NCBI GenBank assembly: GCA_963726295.1
Contig: CAVSBW010000001.1
Location: 124,001-188,000 of the forward strand
Direction of reading: 5' to 3'
DNA length: 64,000 nucleotides
Origin: DASSQJ01 sp963726295
GTDB taxonomy: Bacteria; Actinomycetota; Actinomycetes; Actinomycetales; Dermatophilaceae
This document shows positions 53,013 through 62,686 of the stretch, in pieces. Numbering within the stretch: the first letter of the stretch is position 1; each line of letters starts with the position of its first letter. The notes under the pieces are model-generated. The model was given only the letters and a program-made list of their open reading frames with translations, was not told the origin of the DNA and did no database searches. The position numbers and the translations under genes were made by a program.

Positions 53013-54524
53013 GTGCCCCGTGACGTGCTGCTCGACCCTCCCACCTCCGACTGGTCCGTCGCGGCCGGGCTCGCGAACGCCCTCGCAGGCGACGACGACG
53101 AGCGGACGCTGGTGGTCCCGGTAGGTGGCCCGGCCGACACGATCGCCCGTGACGCCCTCGCCGTGGTGGGCCTCGACCCCGACGAGGTGTTCGCCGTCCA
53201 CGAACCGCCCGGCGCCCGTGGGGCCACCACCGCCATCTCGCTCGTCCCCGGCGAGCACGCCGTGCGCCGCATCCACCTCGTGGGCACCGGCGCCCAGGAC
53301 ACAGAGGACTGGCTGGCGGCGGGCGCAGCGGCCGGTCGGGCCACTCGCGGAGCGGGCACCGTGGTTCACGCCCTCGGCCCGGGCGCCGGCGGCGACCCGC
53401 TCACCGCGTGGGTCGAGGGCGCCGTGCTCGGGTCGTGGACCACGCCGCGCTGGCGGGCGGACGGGCCAGTGGCGGGGGACGAGCCGGCCGCCGCCGTCCT
53501 GGTCGTGGCCGACGACGGCGCCACTGCACGGCTGGTGCCACGGGCCGTGGCCCGGGCCCGGGCGCAGCTCATCGCCCGCTGCCTCGTGCACACGCCGTCG
53601 AACACGAAGAACCCGGCGTGGATGGCTCGACAGGCGCGAACGCTGGCCGGGCGACGGGGTCTGGGCGTCAAGGTCTGGGACGAGCGGGCCCTGCGCAAGG
53701 AGGGGTTCGGTGGCCTGCTCGCCGTCGGCTCGGGGTCGGCGACCCCGCCGCGCCTCGTGCGGGTCGAGTACGCGCCCGACGGCGCCGGTACCGGCACCGC
53801 GCACATCGTCCTCGTGGGCAAGGGGATCACGTTCGACACCGGCGGGCTCCAGGTGAAGCCCACCGAGGGCATGCTCGCGATGAAGACCGACATGTCCGGC
53901 TCGGCCATCGTGCTGGCGGTGCTGGCCGCGTGTGCCGAGCTCGCGGTGCCGGTGCGCGTGACCGGACTGCTGGCACTCGCCGAGAACGCGGTGGGCGGCG
54001 CCTCCTACCGTCCGGGCGACGTCGTGACCCAGTACGGCGGCACCACGGTGGAGATCGGCAACACCGACGCGGAGGGTCGCATCGTCATGGCCGACGCGCT
54101 CGCCTATGCCGACGCACACCTCGACCCCGACGTCCTCGTCGACGTCGCGACCCTCACCGGCGCCGCACGCATCGCCCTGTCCCGGGCTGTGGCGCCGGTG
54201 TTCGCCACCGACGACGCGTTGGCGTCCGCGCTGGTGGCCGCCGGGGAGGTCAGCGGTGAGACGCTGTGGCGGATGCCCCTCGCCGACACCTACCGTCGAG
54301 CTCTCGACTCCGACGTCGCGGACCTCACCCACATCGCCCCCGGTGTGGGCGCGGGCGCGGTGACCGCGGCGCTGTTCCTGCGCGAGTTCGTCGGGGAACG
54401 CCGCTGGGCGCACCTCGACATCGCGGGTACCGGCCGCTCGGAGGTCGACGCCGGCACCGCCGCCAAGGGTGGCACCGGCTTCGGGACACGACTGCTGCTG
54501 CGGTGGCTGGAGGAGATGGCATGA
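53013..54524 (+). CDS. pepA: Leucyl aminopeptidase (M17)
   Basis: 503 residues. The M17 active site is complete: VGKGITFDTGGLQVKP, MKTDMSGSA and the signature NTDAEGRIVMADALAYAD bind two metals and hold the catalytic Lys and Arg. It cleaves N-terminal residues from peptides in the cytoplasm. The N-terminal 170 residues are the less conserved macro-like domain. The stop overlaps the next gene (ATGA). Confidence 0.94.
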   Translation: MPRDVLLDPPTSDWSVAAGLANALAGDDDERTLVVPVGGPADTIARDALAVVGLDPDEVFAVHEPPGARGATTAISLVPGEHAVRRIHLVGTGAQDTEDWLAAGAAAGRATRGAGTVVHALGPGAGGDPLTAWVEGAVLGSWTTPRWRADGPVAGDEPAAAVLVVADDGATARLVPRAVARARAQLIARCLVHTPSNTKNPAWMARQARTLAGRRGLGVKVWDERALRKEGFGGLLAVGSGSATPPRLVRVEYAPDGAGTGTAHIVLVGKGITFDTGGLQVKPTEGMLAMKTDMSGSAIVLAVLAACAELAVPVRVTGLLALAENAVGGASYRPGDVVTQYGGTTVEIGNTDAEGRIVMADALAYADAHLDPDVLVDVATLTGAARIALSRAVAPVFATDDALASALVAAGEVSGETLWRMPLADTYRRALDSDVADLTHIAPGVGAGAVTAALFLREFVGERRWAHLDIAGTGRSEVDAGTAAKGGTGFGTRLLLRWLEEMA

Positions 54525-54877
54525 ACGCCGGGTACGGCCTGACGGTGCGCTGGTCGCTGGAGGACACGCCCGACGGCGTCGCCGACCAGCTGCGCGAGTA
54601 CGTCGTCGGCACCTCCATCGCGAGGTTCATGTTCCTCGACGGGCTGGCCTTCAAGACCTGGCGCATGCGCGAGGGGGAGTGGTTCGAGGGCACCTACGTC
54701 TTCGACAGCGAGGAGGAGCGCAGCAGCTTCCGCGAGGGGTTCGAGGCGGGGGCCGCGGAGTCCCCGGGGAGCCGGATCATCGGCTCGGCACCGGTGCTGG
54801 TGGAGGACTGGGAGGTCGTGGCCATCGCGGAGGGGCCGGCCGGATTCAGGCGCGGCGCCGGCCCCGACGTCAGCTGA
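54521..54877 (+). CDS. YdhR-like alpha/beta-barrel small protein
   Basis: 118 residues with the ferredoxin-like layout of YdhR and related dimeric barrels: a first strand, a helix, EGEWFEGTYVFDSEEERSSF, a second helix and a last strand. These proteins are annotated as putative monooxygenases without proven substrate. It is coupled to pepA through ATGA. Confidence 0.75.
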   Translation: MNAGYGLTVRWSLEDTPDGVADQLREYVVGTSIARFMFLDGLAFKTWRMREGEWFEGTYVFDSEEERSSFREGFEAGAAESPGSRIIGSAPVLVEDWEVVAIAEGPAGFRRGAGPDVS

Positions 54878-54907
54878 GACCGGTGGCCGTCGGGCGGTGA
54901 CCGGCGC

Positions 54908-55543
54908 TCAGCGCCGCACCGCGACGAGCAGCCCGTCGCCCACCGGCAGCAGCGTCGCCACGAGGTCGTCGTGGTCGCGCACCCACTTGCCGAGGTCGCG
55001 CAGGGCCGTCGTCGTGGCGTCCCGCGCCGCGGGATCGGCCACCTGGTCGTGCCACAGCATGTTGTCGACCGCGAGCACCCCGCCCGGGCGCAGCAGCCGG
55101 ATGGCGTGCTCGACGTAGGTGGGGTAGCTGTCCTTGTCGGCGTCGACGAGGACCAGGTCGTAGGCGCCGTCGGTCATGCGGGGCAGGACGTCGACGGCCG
55201 CGCCGGTGATGACGCGGGTGCGCTGGGGGGCGATGCCGGCCGCGACGTACGCCTCGCGGGCGGCCCGCTGGTGCTCGGCCGAGACGTCGATCGTGGTGAG
55301 GACGCCGTCCTCGGGCATCCCGTCGAGCAGCCAAAGCCCCGAGGTGCCGGCACCGGTACCGACCTCGACGACGTGGCGGGCGCCGACCATCGCGGCGAGG
55401 GTCCGCAGTACCGCTCCGCCGCCGCGGCCCACCGGTGCGGCGTGCCCCAGCTCGGTGCCCCGGCGGCGCGCCGCGTCGATGACCTCGGGCTCGGGGACGA
55501 ACTCCTCGGCGTACAGCCAGCTCGCGGGACGCAGTGCGCTCAT
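54908..55543 (-). CDS. Class I O-methyltransferase (COMT-like)
   Basis: 211 residues. Motif I VVEVGTGAGTSGLWLL, metal/catalytic Asp in LVLVDADKDSYPTYVEHA and DNMLWHDQVADP identify the catechol O-methyltransferase-like group, the same family as Rv1220c, which also lies next to sigE. ATG 55543 sits 7 bases after TAGGGT on this strand, hence leaderless. It is divergent from sigE. Confidence 0.92.
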   Translation of the reverse strand: MSALRPASWLYAEEFVPEPEVIDAARRRGTELGHAAPVGRGGGAVLRTLAAMVGARHVVEVGTGAGTSGLWLLDGMPEDGVLTTIDVSAEHQRAAREAYVAAGIAPQRTRVITGAAVDVLPRMTDGAYDLVLVDADKDSYPTYVEHAIRLLRPGGVLAVDNMLWHDQVADPAARDATTTALRDLGKWVRDHDDLVATLLPVGDGLLVAVRR

Positions 55544-55550
55544 GGCCACA

Positions 55551-55556
55551 ACCCTA
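55551..55556 (-). promoter_or_regulatory. -10 element of the leaderless O-methyltransferase gene
   Basis: TAGGGT on the minus strand, then 7 bases, then ATG 55543. Confidence 0.68.
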
Positions 55557-55617
55557 GGGCTCGACCGGGCGGCGGGCGCGGCGGCGCCCCGTTCCCAGCG
55601 GACGTACAGGTTCGGGC

Positions 55618-55645
55618 GGAACAATTCGAGTCCCGAAAACGTATC
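55618..55645 (+). promoter_or_regulatory. Candidate ECF (SigE-type) promoter of sigE
   Basis: GGAAC (55618-55622), a 17-base spacer and CGTATC (55640-55645) match the GGAAC/CGTT consensus of mycobacterial SigE-type promoters. The box ends 5 bases before the GTG at 55651, so the sigma factor may activate its own gene. Confidence 0.6.
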
Positions 55646-55650
55646 GACAG

Positions 55651-56307
55651 GTGACGACGAGCATGACGAGGGACGAGACGATGACGACGACGCAGGCCGA
55701 CCCGGGCGTGGACGACGCCACGGTCGGCTGGACGCCGCCCACGTGGGAGGAGGTCGTCGAGCAGCACTCCGCCCGCGTCTACCGGCTCGCCTACCGCCTG
55801 ACCGGCAACGTCCACGACGCCGAGGACCTCACCCAGGACGTGTTCGTCCGGGTGTTCCGCTCGCTGCACACCTACCGCCCCGGCACTTTCGAGGGGTGGC
55901 TGCACCGCATCACCACGAACGTGTTCCTCGACCGGATGCGCCGCAAACAGCGCATCCGCATGGACGCCCTCTCCGAGGAGTCGGCCGCTCGGCTGCCCAG
56001 CCGGGGCGCCGGGCCGGAGCAGGCGTACGACGACACGCACCTCGACGACGACGTGCAGCGAGCCCTCGACGCCCTCTCGCCCGACTTCCGGGCCGCTGTC
56101 GTCCTCTGCGACATCGAGGGCCTGTCGTACGAGGAGGTCGCGGCCACTCTCGGCATCAAGCTCGGCACCGTCCGGTCCCGGATCCACCGCGGCCGGGCCC
56201 AGCTCCGCGAGGCGCTGGCCCACCGCGCCCCCGCGCCGCGTCCCGCCACCGCCACTCCGGCGCGGCGCGGCCCCGTCGTCCGTCGCCCCGCCGCCGGGAC
56301 CGTATGA
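55651..56307 (+). CDS. sigE: ECF RNA polymerase sigma factor SigE
   Basis: 218 residues from GTG 55651. Region 2 (RVYRLAYRLTGNVHDAEDLT then QDVFVRVFRSL) and region 4 (LSYEEVAATLGIKLGTVRSRIHRGR) are intact, joined by a short linker; a basic tail follows. Two more in-frame starts lie at ATG 55663 and 55681, a situation also described for mycobacterial sigE. It directs envelope-stress transcription. The stop overlaps the anti-sigma gene (ATGA). Confidence 0.93.
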   Translation: MTTSMTRDETMTTTQADPGVDDATVGWTPPTWEEVVEQHSARVYRLAYRLTGNVHDAEDLTQDVFVRVFRSLHTYRPGTFEGWLHRITTNVFLDRMRRKQRIRMDALSEESAARLPSRGAGPEQAYDDTHLDDDVQRALDALSPDFRAAVVLCDIEGLSYEEVAATLGIKLGTVRSRIHRGRAQLREALAHRAPAPRPATATPARRGPVVRRPAAGTV

Positions 56308-56845
56308 GCCAGACCTCCGGAGTCCGCTGCCTCGACGACGAGCTGTTCGAGTACGCCGCCGGGCGGCTCCCCGCTCCCCGTCTGGTCATCTGGGAGCGCC
56401 ACCTGGCCGTCTGCGACCTCTGCGCGAGCGGCCTCCAGCGCGAGCGCCGGCTCCGGGTGGCGCTGGCCGGTGCGCCGTCCATGCCCGGAGACCTGCGGAG
56501 CGCCTTGCTGGCGCTGGGCCGCGCCATCGACCCCCCGGTGGCCGCACCGAGCGGTTCCGAGCCGCTGGCGCTCCTCTCACCCGGCGCCCCGCCGTGCCAC
56601 CGCAGCCCGCTGCGCGCCACGGTCGTCGCGGCGGCTGCCGTCGGCGTGTCGGCGGCCGCCGCCTGGAGCCTCAGCGTGATGGGCGCTCCCGCGACCGGCT
56701 CGTCACCGCGGTACGCGGCCCGTGACGCTGCCGCCTCCCCGAGCCCCTCCCCGACGGCCCTCTCGGGTGCGGCGACCAGCACCGTGGGCTGGATGCCGGT
56801 GGGCACCGCGCTGCTGGTCCGGGGCCAGCAGGCACAATCGACCCC

Positions 56846-56849
<4 letters not shown>
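56304..56849 (+). CDS. rseA: Zinc-type anti-sigma factor RseA
   Basis: 181 residues. HLAVCDLC near 33-40 is the HX3CX2C zinc motif of ZAS anti-sigma factors. A membrane-like Ala-rich helix lies around 110-130 and a Ser/Pro-rich tail follows. It should bind and silence the adjacent SigE until stress. It is overlapped on both sides by ATGA, giving fixed stoichiometry with sigE and htrA. Confidence 0.88.
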
Positions 56850-58315
<1,466 letters not shown>

Positions 58316-58356
58316 CCGGGTAGTCGAGCACCAGCACACGAGGAGGCGGAACCGGC

Positions 58357-58869
58357 GTGGACGTGTTCGGCGTGAACGGGTGGGAGTTCATCCTGCTCAT
58401 CGTCATCGCGGTCTTCGTCCTGGGACCCGACCGACTTCCTGAGTACGCCGCCAAGCTGGCACGCGGCATCCGCAAGGCGAGGGTGCTCGCCGAGGGTGCC
58501 AGGGAGCAGCTCAAGGACCAGCTCGGCCCGGACTACGAGGACATCAACTGGCGCCAGTACGACCCGCGCCAGTACGACCCGCGCCGGATCGTCCGCGAGG
58601 CCCTGCTCGAGCCGATCGACGAGGCGGTGGCACCGGTGCGCGGTGAGATCGACTCGGTGCGCGCCGCGGCCACGATGAACGGCGGCTCGGCCGCCGGTGC
58701 GGCGGGTGCGTCCGGCGCCGCGGCAGTGGCGGCCGTCGGGGCAGTGGCGGCCGGAACCGCCAGTGCTGCCGGAGACGCGACGACGACCAGGTCGCCGTCG
58801 GCGCCCGCCCGCTCGGCCCTGGAGTTCGATCCTTCCCGGCCGACGCCCTTCGACGCCGACGCCACCTGA
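58357..58869 (+). CDS. tatB: Sec-independent translocase protein TatB
   Basis: 170 residues. Residues 1-22 (GVNGWEFILLIVIAVFVLGP) form the short helix and the conserved hinge GPDRLPEYAAKLAR leads to the amphipathic helix. QYDPRQYDPRR is a small tandem repeat. The tail is Ala-rich. TatB delivers folded twin-arginine substrates, possibly including the oxidase-fold protein at 7014. GTG 58357 follows AGGAGG. Confidence 0.92.
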   Translation: MDVFGVNGWEFILLIVIAVFVLGPDRLPEYAAKLARGIRKARVLAEGAREQLKDQLGPDYEDINWRQYDPRQYDPRRIVREALLEPIDEAVAPVRGEIDSVRAAATMNGGSAAGAAGASGAAAVAAVGAVAAGTASAAGDATTTRSPSAPARSALEFDPSRPTPFDADAT

Positions 58870-58887
58870 GCCGTGTCGCCGACGCCG

Positions 58888-58959
58888 GGAAACCGTCACC
58901 GAGCGACAGGAACCTTCACCGAACGACGCCTTCGCTTCCCGTCGCCGGGTGAAGGTTCC
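58888..58959. repeat. Three-copy ~20-bp repeat in the tatB/mrp gap
   Basis: GGAAACCGTCACCGAGCGAC (58888-58907) and GGAACCTTCACCGAACGAC (58909-58927) are imperfect direct copies. A third copy is inverted, ending GGTGAAGGTTCC (58948-58959), and forms a 12-bp perfect stem with the second, plus an inner CGACG/CGTCG pairing. It lies between convergent genes and could serve as a terminator or protein-binding array. Confidence 0.6.
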
Positions 58960-58995
58960 GGCATCCGGAGAGAAAGTTGCCGGCGCTGCCGGCGG

Positions 58996-60129
58996 TCAGC
59001 GGCCGACGGGTGAGAGACCCAGGGAGCGCCCGGCGAGGCCGCGCGAACGGTTCGCGAGGCCCTTGGCGATGCCGCGCAGCGCCACGGCGGCGGGGGAGTC
59101 CGGCTCACCGAGCACGACCGGCATACCGTGGTCGGCGCCCTCCCGAAGCCGGGTGTCGAGGGGGATCTGACCGAGCAGGGGCACCTCGGCCCCGACCGCG
59201 CGGGAGAGGGACTCGGCGACGTCGCGGCCACCGCCGCTGCCGAAGATCTCCTGCCGGGTGCCGTCGGGCAGCTCGAGCCACGACATGTTCTCGATGACAC
59301 CGGCGAGGCGCTGGTGGGTCTGGAGGGCGATCGAGCCGGCCCGCTCGGCCACCTCGGCGGCGGCCTGCTGCGGCGTGGTCACCACGAGGATCTCCGCCCC
59401 GGGGACGAGCTGGGCGACCGAGATCGCGATGTCACCGGTGCCGGGCGGCAGGTCCATGAGGAGGATGTCGAGGTCGCCCCAGAACACGTCGGCGAGGAAC
59501 TGCTGTAGCGCCCGGTGCAGCATCGGTCCGCGCCAGACGACGGGCTGGTTGCCGGGCACGAACATCCCGATCGAGATGACCCGCACGTCGTGGCTGACCG
59601 GCGGCATGATCATGTCGTCGACCTGGGTGGGACGGTGCTCGACACCGAGCATGCGCGGGATGGAGAAGCCGTAGATGTCGGCGTCGACGACACCGACCGA
59701 GAGGCCCTGGGCCGCGAGCGACGCCGCGAGGTTGGCGGTCACCGACGACTTGCCGACGCCGCCCTTGCCGGACGCGACCGCATAGACGCGGGTCAGCGAG
59801 CCGGGCCGGGCGAACGGCACCTCGCGCTCCTGGACCCCCCCACGCAGCTGGGTCTTGAGCGCGTCACGCTGCTCGTCGTTCATCACGCCGAGCGTGACGT
59901 CGACGGCGGTGACGCCCTCGACCCGCGAGAGCGCCTCGGTGGTGTCCTTGGTCAGGGTGTCCTTGAGCGGGCAGGCGGCGACGGTCAGGAGGATGGTGAC
60001 CGCGACCCGGCCGGTGTCGTCGACGCTGACGGAGTCGACCATTCCGAGCTCGGTGACCGGCTTGCGGATCTCGGGGTCGATGACCGTCTCGAGGGCGGCG
60101 TGAAGGGCGTCCTGGCTGACCTGGGGCAT
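58996..60129 (-). CDS. mrp: Mrp/NBP35-family iron-sulfur carrier ATPase
   Basis: 377 residues. A DUF59/MIP18 domain (about 1-90) is fused to the ParA-like ATPase. Deviant Walker A GKGGVGKSSV, switch DADIYGFSIPRML and DLPPGTGDIAISV are visible. The CxxC typical of many Mrp proteins is absent, as in several actinobacterial members. It is involved in Fe-S cluster assembly. ATG 60129 is 7 bases after TAGACT (minus strand). Confidence 0.93.
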   Translation of the reverse strand: MPQVSQDALHAALETVIDPEIRKPVTELGMVDSVSVDDTGRVAVTILLTVAACPLKDTLTKDTTEALSRVEGVTAVDVTLGVMNDEQRDALKTQLRGGVQEREVPFARPGSLTRVYAVASGKGGVGKSSVTANLAASLAAQGLSVGVVDADIYGFSIPRMLGVEHRPTQVDDMIMPPVSHDVRVISIGMFVPGNQPVVWRGPMLHRALQQFLADVFWGDLDILLMDLPPGTGDIAISVAQLVPGAEILVVTTPQQAAAEVAERAGSIALQTHQRLAGVIENMSWLELPDGTRQEIFGSGGGRDVAESLSRAVGAEVPLLGQIPLDTRLREGADHGMPVVLGEPDSPAAVALRGIAKGLANRSRGLAGRSLGLSPVGR

Positions 60130-60136
60130 GGTCCCC

Positions 60137-60142
60137 AGTCTA
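60137..60142 (-). promoter_or_regulatory. -10 element of leaderless mrp, overlapping the upstream stop codon
   Basis: TAGACT on the minus strand starts with the TAG that ends the DUF1003 gene, and is followed by 7 bases and the mrp ATG. Confidence 0.66.
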
Positions 60143-60700
60143 GGTCGGCTGCTCCGGGGTGCCGTCCGCGGGCTCCTCGGCCTCCGCGGCCTCGAGGGCG
60201 GCCCGGTTGACGACCACGAGGCCGCGCTCCTCGAGCTCCTCGAGGAGGTCCCTCAGCTCACTGCGCACGAAGTCGCGGGTCGCGGTGTCGCGCATGGCCA
60301 GGCGCAGGGCCGCGACCTCGCGGGTGAGGAACTCGGTGTCGGCGAGGTTGCGCTCGTCGCGGGAGCGGTCCTGCTCGATGGCCACGCGGTCCCGGTCGGC
60401 CTGCCGGTTCTGGGCGAGGAGGATCAGCGGCGCCGCGTACGACGCCTGCAGGCTGAGCATGAGGGTGAGGAAGAGGAAGGCGTACGGGTCGAAGGAGTAG
60501 GGAGTGAGGGTGTTCCAGCCGATCCACACGGCGATGAACACGGTCATCCCGATGAGGAAGCCCGGGGTGCCCATGAAGCGGGCGAACTTCTCGGAGAGGA
60601 TCCCGAAGCGTTCCTCGGTGAGCGCCGACGGCGTCTGCCAGCCGCGGCCGCCGCGCGCGCGGGGCTGGTCGATGCGCGGCCGGCGCTCGCGCTCAGCCAC
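60140..60700 (-). CDS. DUF1003 membrane protein
   Basis: 186 residues with two membrane helices (FLIGMTVFIAVWIGWNTL and FLFLTLMLSLQASYAAPLIL) preceded by the family motif EKFARFMGTPGF and followed by a charged coiled coil with MAVxLQN-like QNRQADRDR. Its function is unknown; it is the Rv1231c-type neighbour of mrp. GTG 60700 overlaps the stop of the MgtE-like gene by 8 bases. Confidence 0.88.
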   Translation of the reverse strand: MAERERRPRIDQPRARGGRGWQTPSALTEERFGILSEKFARFMGTPGFLIGMTVFIAVWIGWNTLTPYSFDPYAFLFLTLMLSLQASYAAPLILLAQNRQADRDRVAIEQDRSRDERNLADTEFLTREVAALRLAMRDTATRDFVRSELRDLLEELEERGLVVVNRAALEAAEAEEPADGTPEQPT

Positions 60701-62003
60701 GGGCCACCGCCTCAGGGTCCATGCCCGGGGCGACGACGTCGTGCCGTTCCTCGCGCCAGTCGTCCGGCAGGATGTGGTCGAGCACGTCGTCGACGGTGAT
60801 CGCACCCAGCAGGTGGCCGTCCTCGTCGACGACCGGGAGGCCGACGAGGTCGTAGGTGGCGAGCATCCGCGTCACCTGGCCGAGGGTGGCGGTGGGGAGC
60901 ACCGGCTCGACGTCCTTGTCGAGGATGCCGCCGACCGGGTTGTGCGGGGGCTCGCGCAGCAGCCGCTGGATGTGGACGACGCCGAGGTACTTGCCGGTGG
61001 GGGTCTCCAGCGGGGGGCGGCAGACGAAGACGTTGCACGCGAGCGCGGTGGAGAGCTCCTTGCGCCGCACGACGGCGAGGGCCTCGGCGATCGACGCCTC
61101 CGGGCCGAGGACCACCGGCTCGGTCGTCATCAGGCCGCCGGCGGTGTTCTCGTCGTAGGTCAGCAGACGGCGCAGGTCGTCGGCCTCGTCGGGCTCCATG
61201 GTCTGGAGCAGCTCCTCGCGGCGCTCGGTGGGCAGCTCGGCGAGGAGGTCTGCGGCGTCGTCGGGCTCCATCGCCTCGAGGACGTCGGCGGCGCGGCCGA
61301 CGGCGAGGCCGACGAGGATCTCGACCTGGTCGTCCTCCGGCAGCTCCTCGATGACGTCGGCCAGCCGCTCGTCGGAGAGCGCGGCGGCCACCTCGGCGCG
61401 GCGCCGCGACGTGAGGTCGTGGATGACCTCGGCGAGGTCGGCGGGCTTGAGGTCCTGGTAGGTCTCGAGCAGCTTGGCCGCGCTCTGACCCTCGCGGACG
61501 ACGTGGAGTCCGGTGACGTCCTCGATCGGGACGACGAAGGACTCGCCGCGCCGGCGCGAGAGGAGCCGGCGTCCGGAGCGGGGCGCCGCCACCAGGCGCA
61601 CGAAGGCCCGCGTGACGCTCCACCCGCGGGCACCGAGCTGCTCGATGCCGATGTCCTCGACGGTGGCGTCGACGACCTCGCCCTCCTCGGTGCGCACGGT
61701 GACGGGGCGCTCGAAGAGCTCGGCCACCACGAGGGTCTCGTTGCCGCGCTGCTCGAACCGCCGCATGTTGACCAGGCCGGTCGTGATGACCTGGCCGCCG
61801 TCGACGGAGGTGACGCGCGTCATCGGCACGAAGACGCGGCGCCGTCCGGGCACCTCCACGACGAGCCCGATGGCCCGAGGTCGCGCCCGTGCCACGCTGA
61901 AGGTGACGACGACGTCGCGGACCCGGCCGACCTTGTCACCGAGCGGATCGAAGACGTCGAGCTCGGACAGGCGGCCGACGAAGGCGCGGGTCGGCGTGCT
62001 CAC
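60693..62003 (-). CDS. Soluble MgtE-like protein: PRC barrel, MgtE N-domain and CBS pair
   Basis: 436 residues. A PRC-barrel-like head (LSELDVFDPLGDKVGRVRDVV), a second PRC-like repeat, the superhelical MgtE N-terminal domain (about 180-280, LPEDDQVEILVGLAVGRAADV) and two CBS domains (about 285-415) are present. The membrane channel domain of MgtE is missing, so it is not a transporter itself and may be a magnesium or nucleotide sensor, as with Rv1232c. It is coupled to the DUF1003 membrane gene. GTG 62003 is chosen from the TAGCCT box 8 bases upstream; TTG 62012 is also in frame. Confidence 0.88.
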   Translation of the reverse strand: MSTPTRAFVGRLSELDVFDPLGDKVGRVRDVVVTFSVARARPRAIGLVVEVPGRRRVFVPMTRVTSVDGGQVITTGLVNMRRFEQRGNETLVVAELFERPVTVRTEEGEVVDATVEDIGIEQLGARGWSVTRAFVRLVAAPRSGRRLLSRRRGESFVVPIEDVTGLHVVREGQSAAKLLETYQDLKPADLAEVIHDLTSRRRAEVAAALSDERLADVIEELPEDDQVEILVGLAVGRAADVLEAMEPDDAADLLAELPTERREELLQTMEPDEADDLRRLLTYDENTAGGLMTTEPVVLGPEASIAEALAVVRRKELSTALACNVFVCRPPLETPTGKYLGVVHIQRLLREPPHNPVGGILDKDVEPVLPTATLGQVTRMLATYDLVGLPVVDEDGHLLGAITVDDVLDHILPDDWREERHDVVAPGMDPEAVARG

Positions 62004-62011
62004 GATCGACA

Positions 62012-62017
62012 AGGCTA
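62012..62017 (-). promoter_or_regulatory. -10 element of the leaderless MgtE-like gene
   Basis: TAGCCT on the minus strand, then 8 bases, then GTG 62003. Confidence 0.5.
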
Positions 62018-62043
62018 TCGGCCCACGTCGCGGGGCCGGTGCC

Positions 62044-62610
62044 TCATCCCCTCGTGTTGCGGCGTGCTCCCGCGCGACCGCGCCAGTGCCAGGGGCGCCA
62101 GCGCGCCGTGGCGGCCGGGGCCGGGCGCACCCGTGCGGACCCCGAGCCGTCGTCGTAGTGGCCCGGGGACTCGATGGCGTCGCCGTGAGGAGCGAGCGCG
62201 TGCAGCGTGCAGGTCTCGCGCCAGCGCTCGACCACGTCGGCCCCGGCGTTGAGCCGCTCCGGCCGCAGGAGGTCGGCCGCCGTGGTCCACTCCTCGGAGG
62301 CGGGGTCGAGCTGGCGTGCGGTGGCCCGGCGCGTCAGGAGGCGACCGCCGGTGTCCTTGCTGCGCAGTACGAGCTCGACCTCTGCGGGCAGCCACGGGAG
62401 GAACTGCTCACCGGGGCCGGAGACCGCGTAGAGGACCGGTCCGCCGTCGCCGTCGGCACCCGGGTCGTGCCACACGTGCCACACCGGGAACGACTCACCG
62501 CTCTCGGGGATGCGGACCCAGAGCAGCCCGGACTTGTTCGCCGCCTCGGCCGTCAGCCTCGCGAGGTCGACCGGGGCCGCGGACGGGCCCTGCGGGGTCT
62601 GCTCCGACAT
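62044..62610 (-). CDS. Conserved actinobacterial protein of unknown function
   Basis: 188 residues. The core (SGLLWVRIPESGESFPVWHV, then GPVLYAVSGPGEQFLPWLP, then VELVLRSKDTGGRLLT) looks like the split beta-barrel of pyridoxamine phosphate oxidase-type proteins, but no flavin motif is clear. A basic low-complexity tail of about 40 residues closes it. It is not coupled to its neighbours. GGGAGAG precedes the ATG. Confidence 0.75.
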   Translation of the reverse strand: MSEQTPQGPSAAPVDLARLTAEAANKSGLLWVRIPESGESFPVWHVWHDPGADGDGGPVLYAVSGPGEQFLPWLPAEVELVLRSKDTGGRLLTRRATARQLDPASEEWTTAADLLRPERLNAGADVVERWRETCTLHALAPHGDAIESPGHYDDGSGSARVRPAPAATARWRPWHWRGRAGARRNTRG

Positions 62611-62686
62611 GCCCGCACTCTCCCACAGCGTGCCGGGAGGGTGCCCGTCACGGCGGGAGCGGGCGGCACCATCGGCAGCGTCCCGC

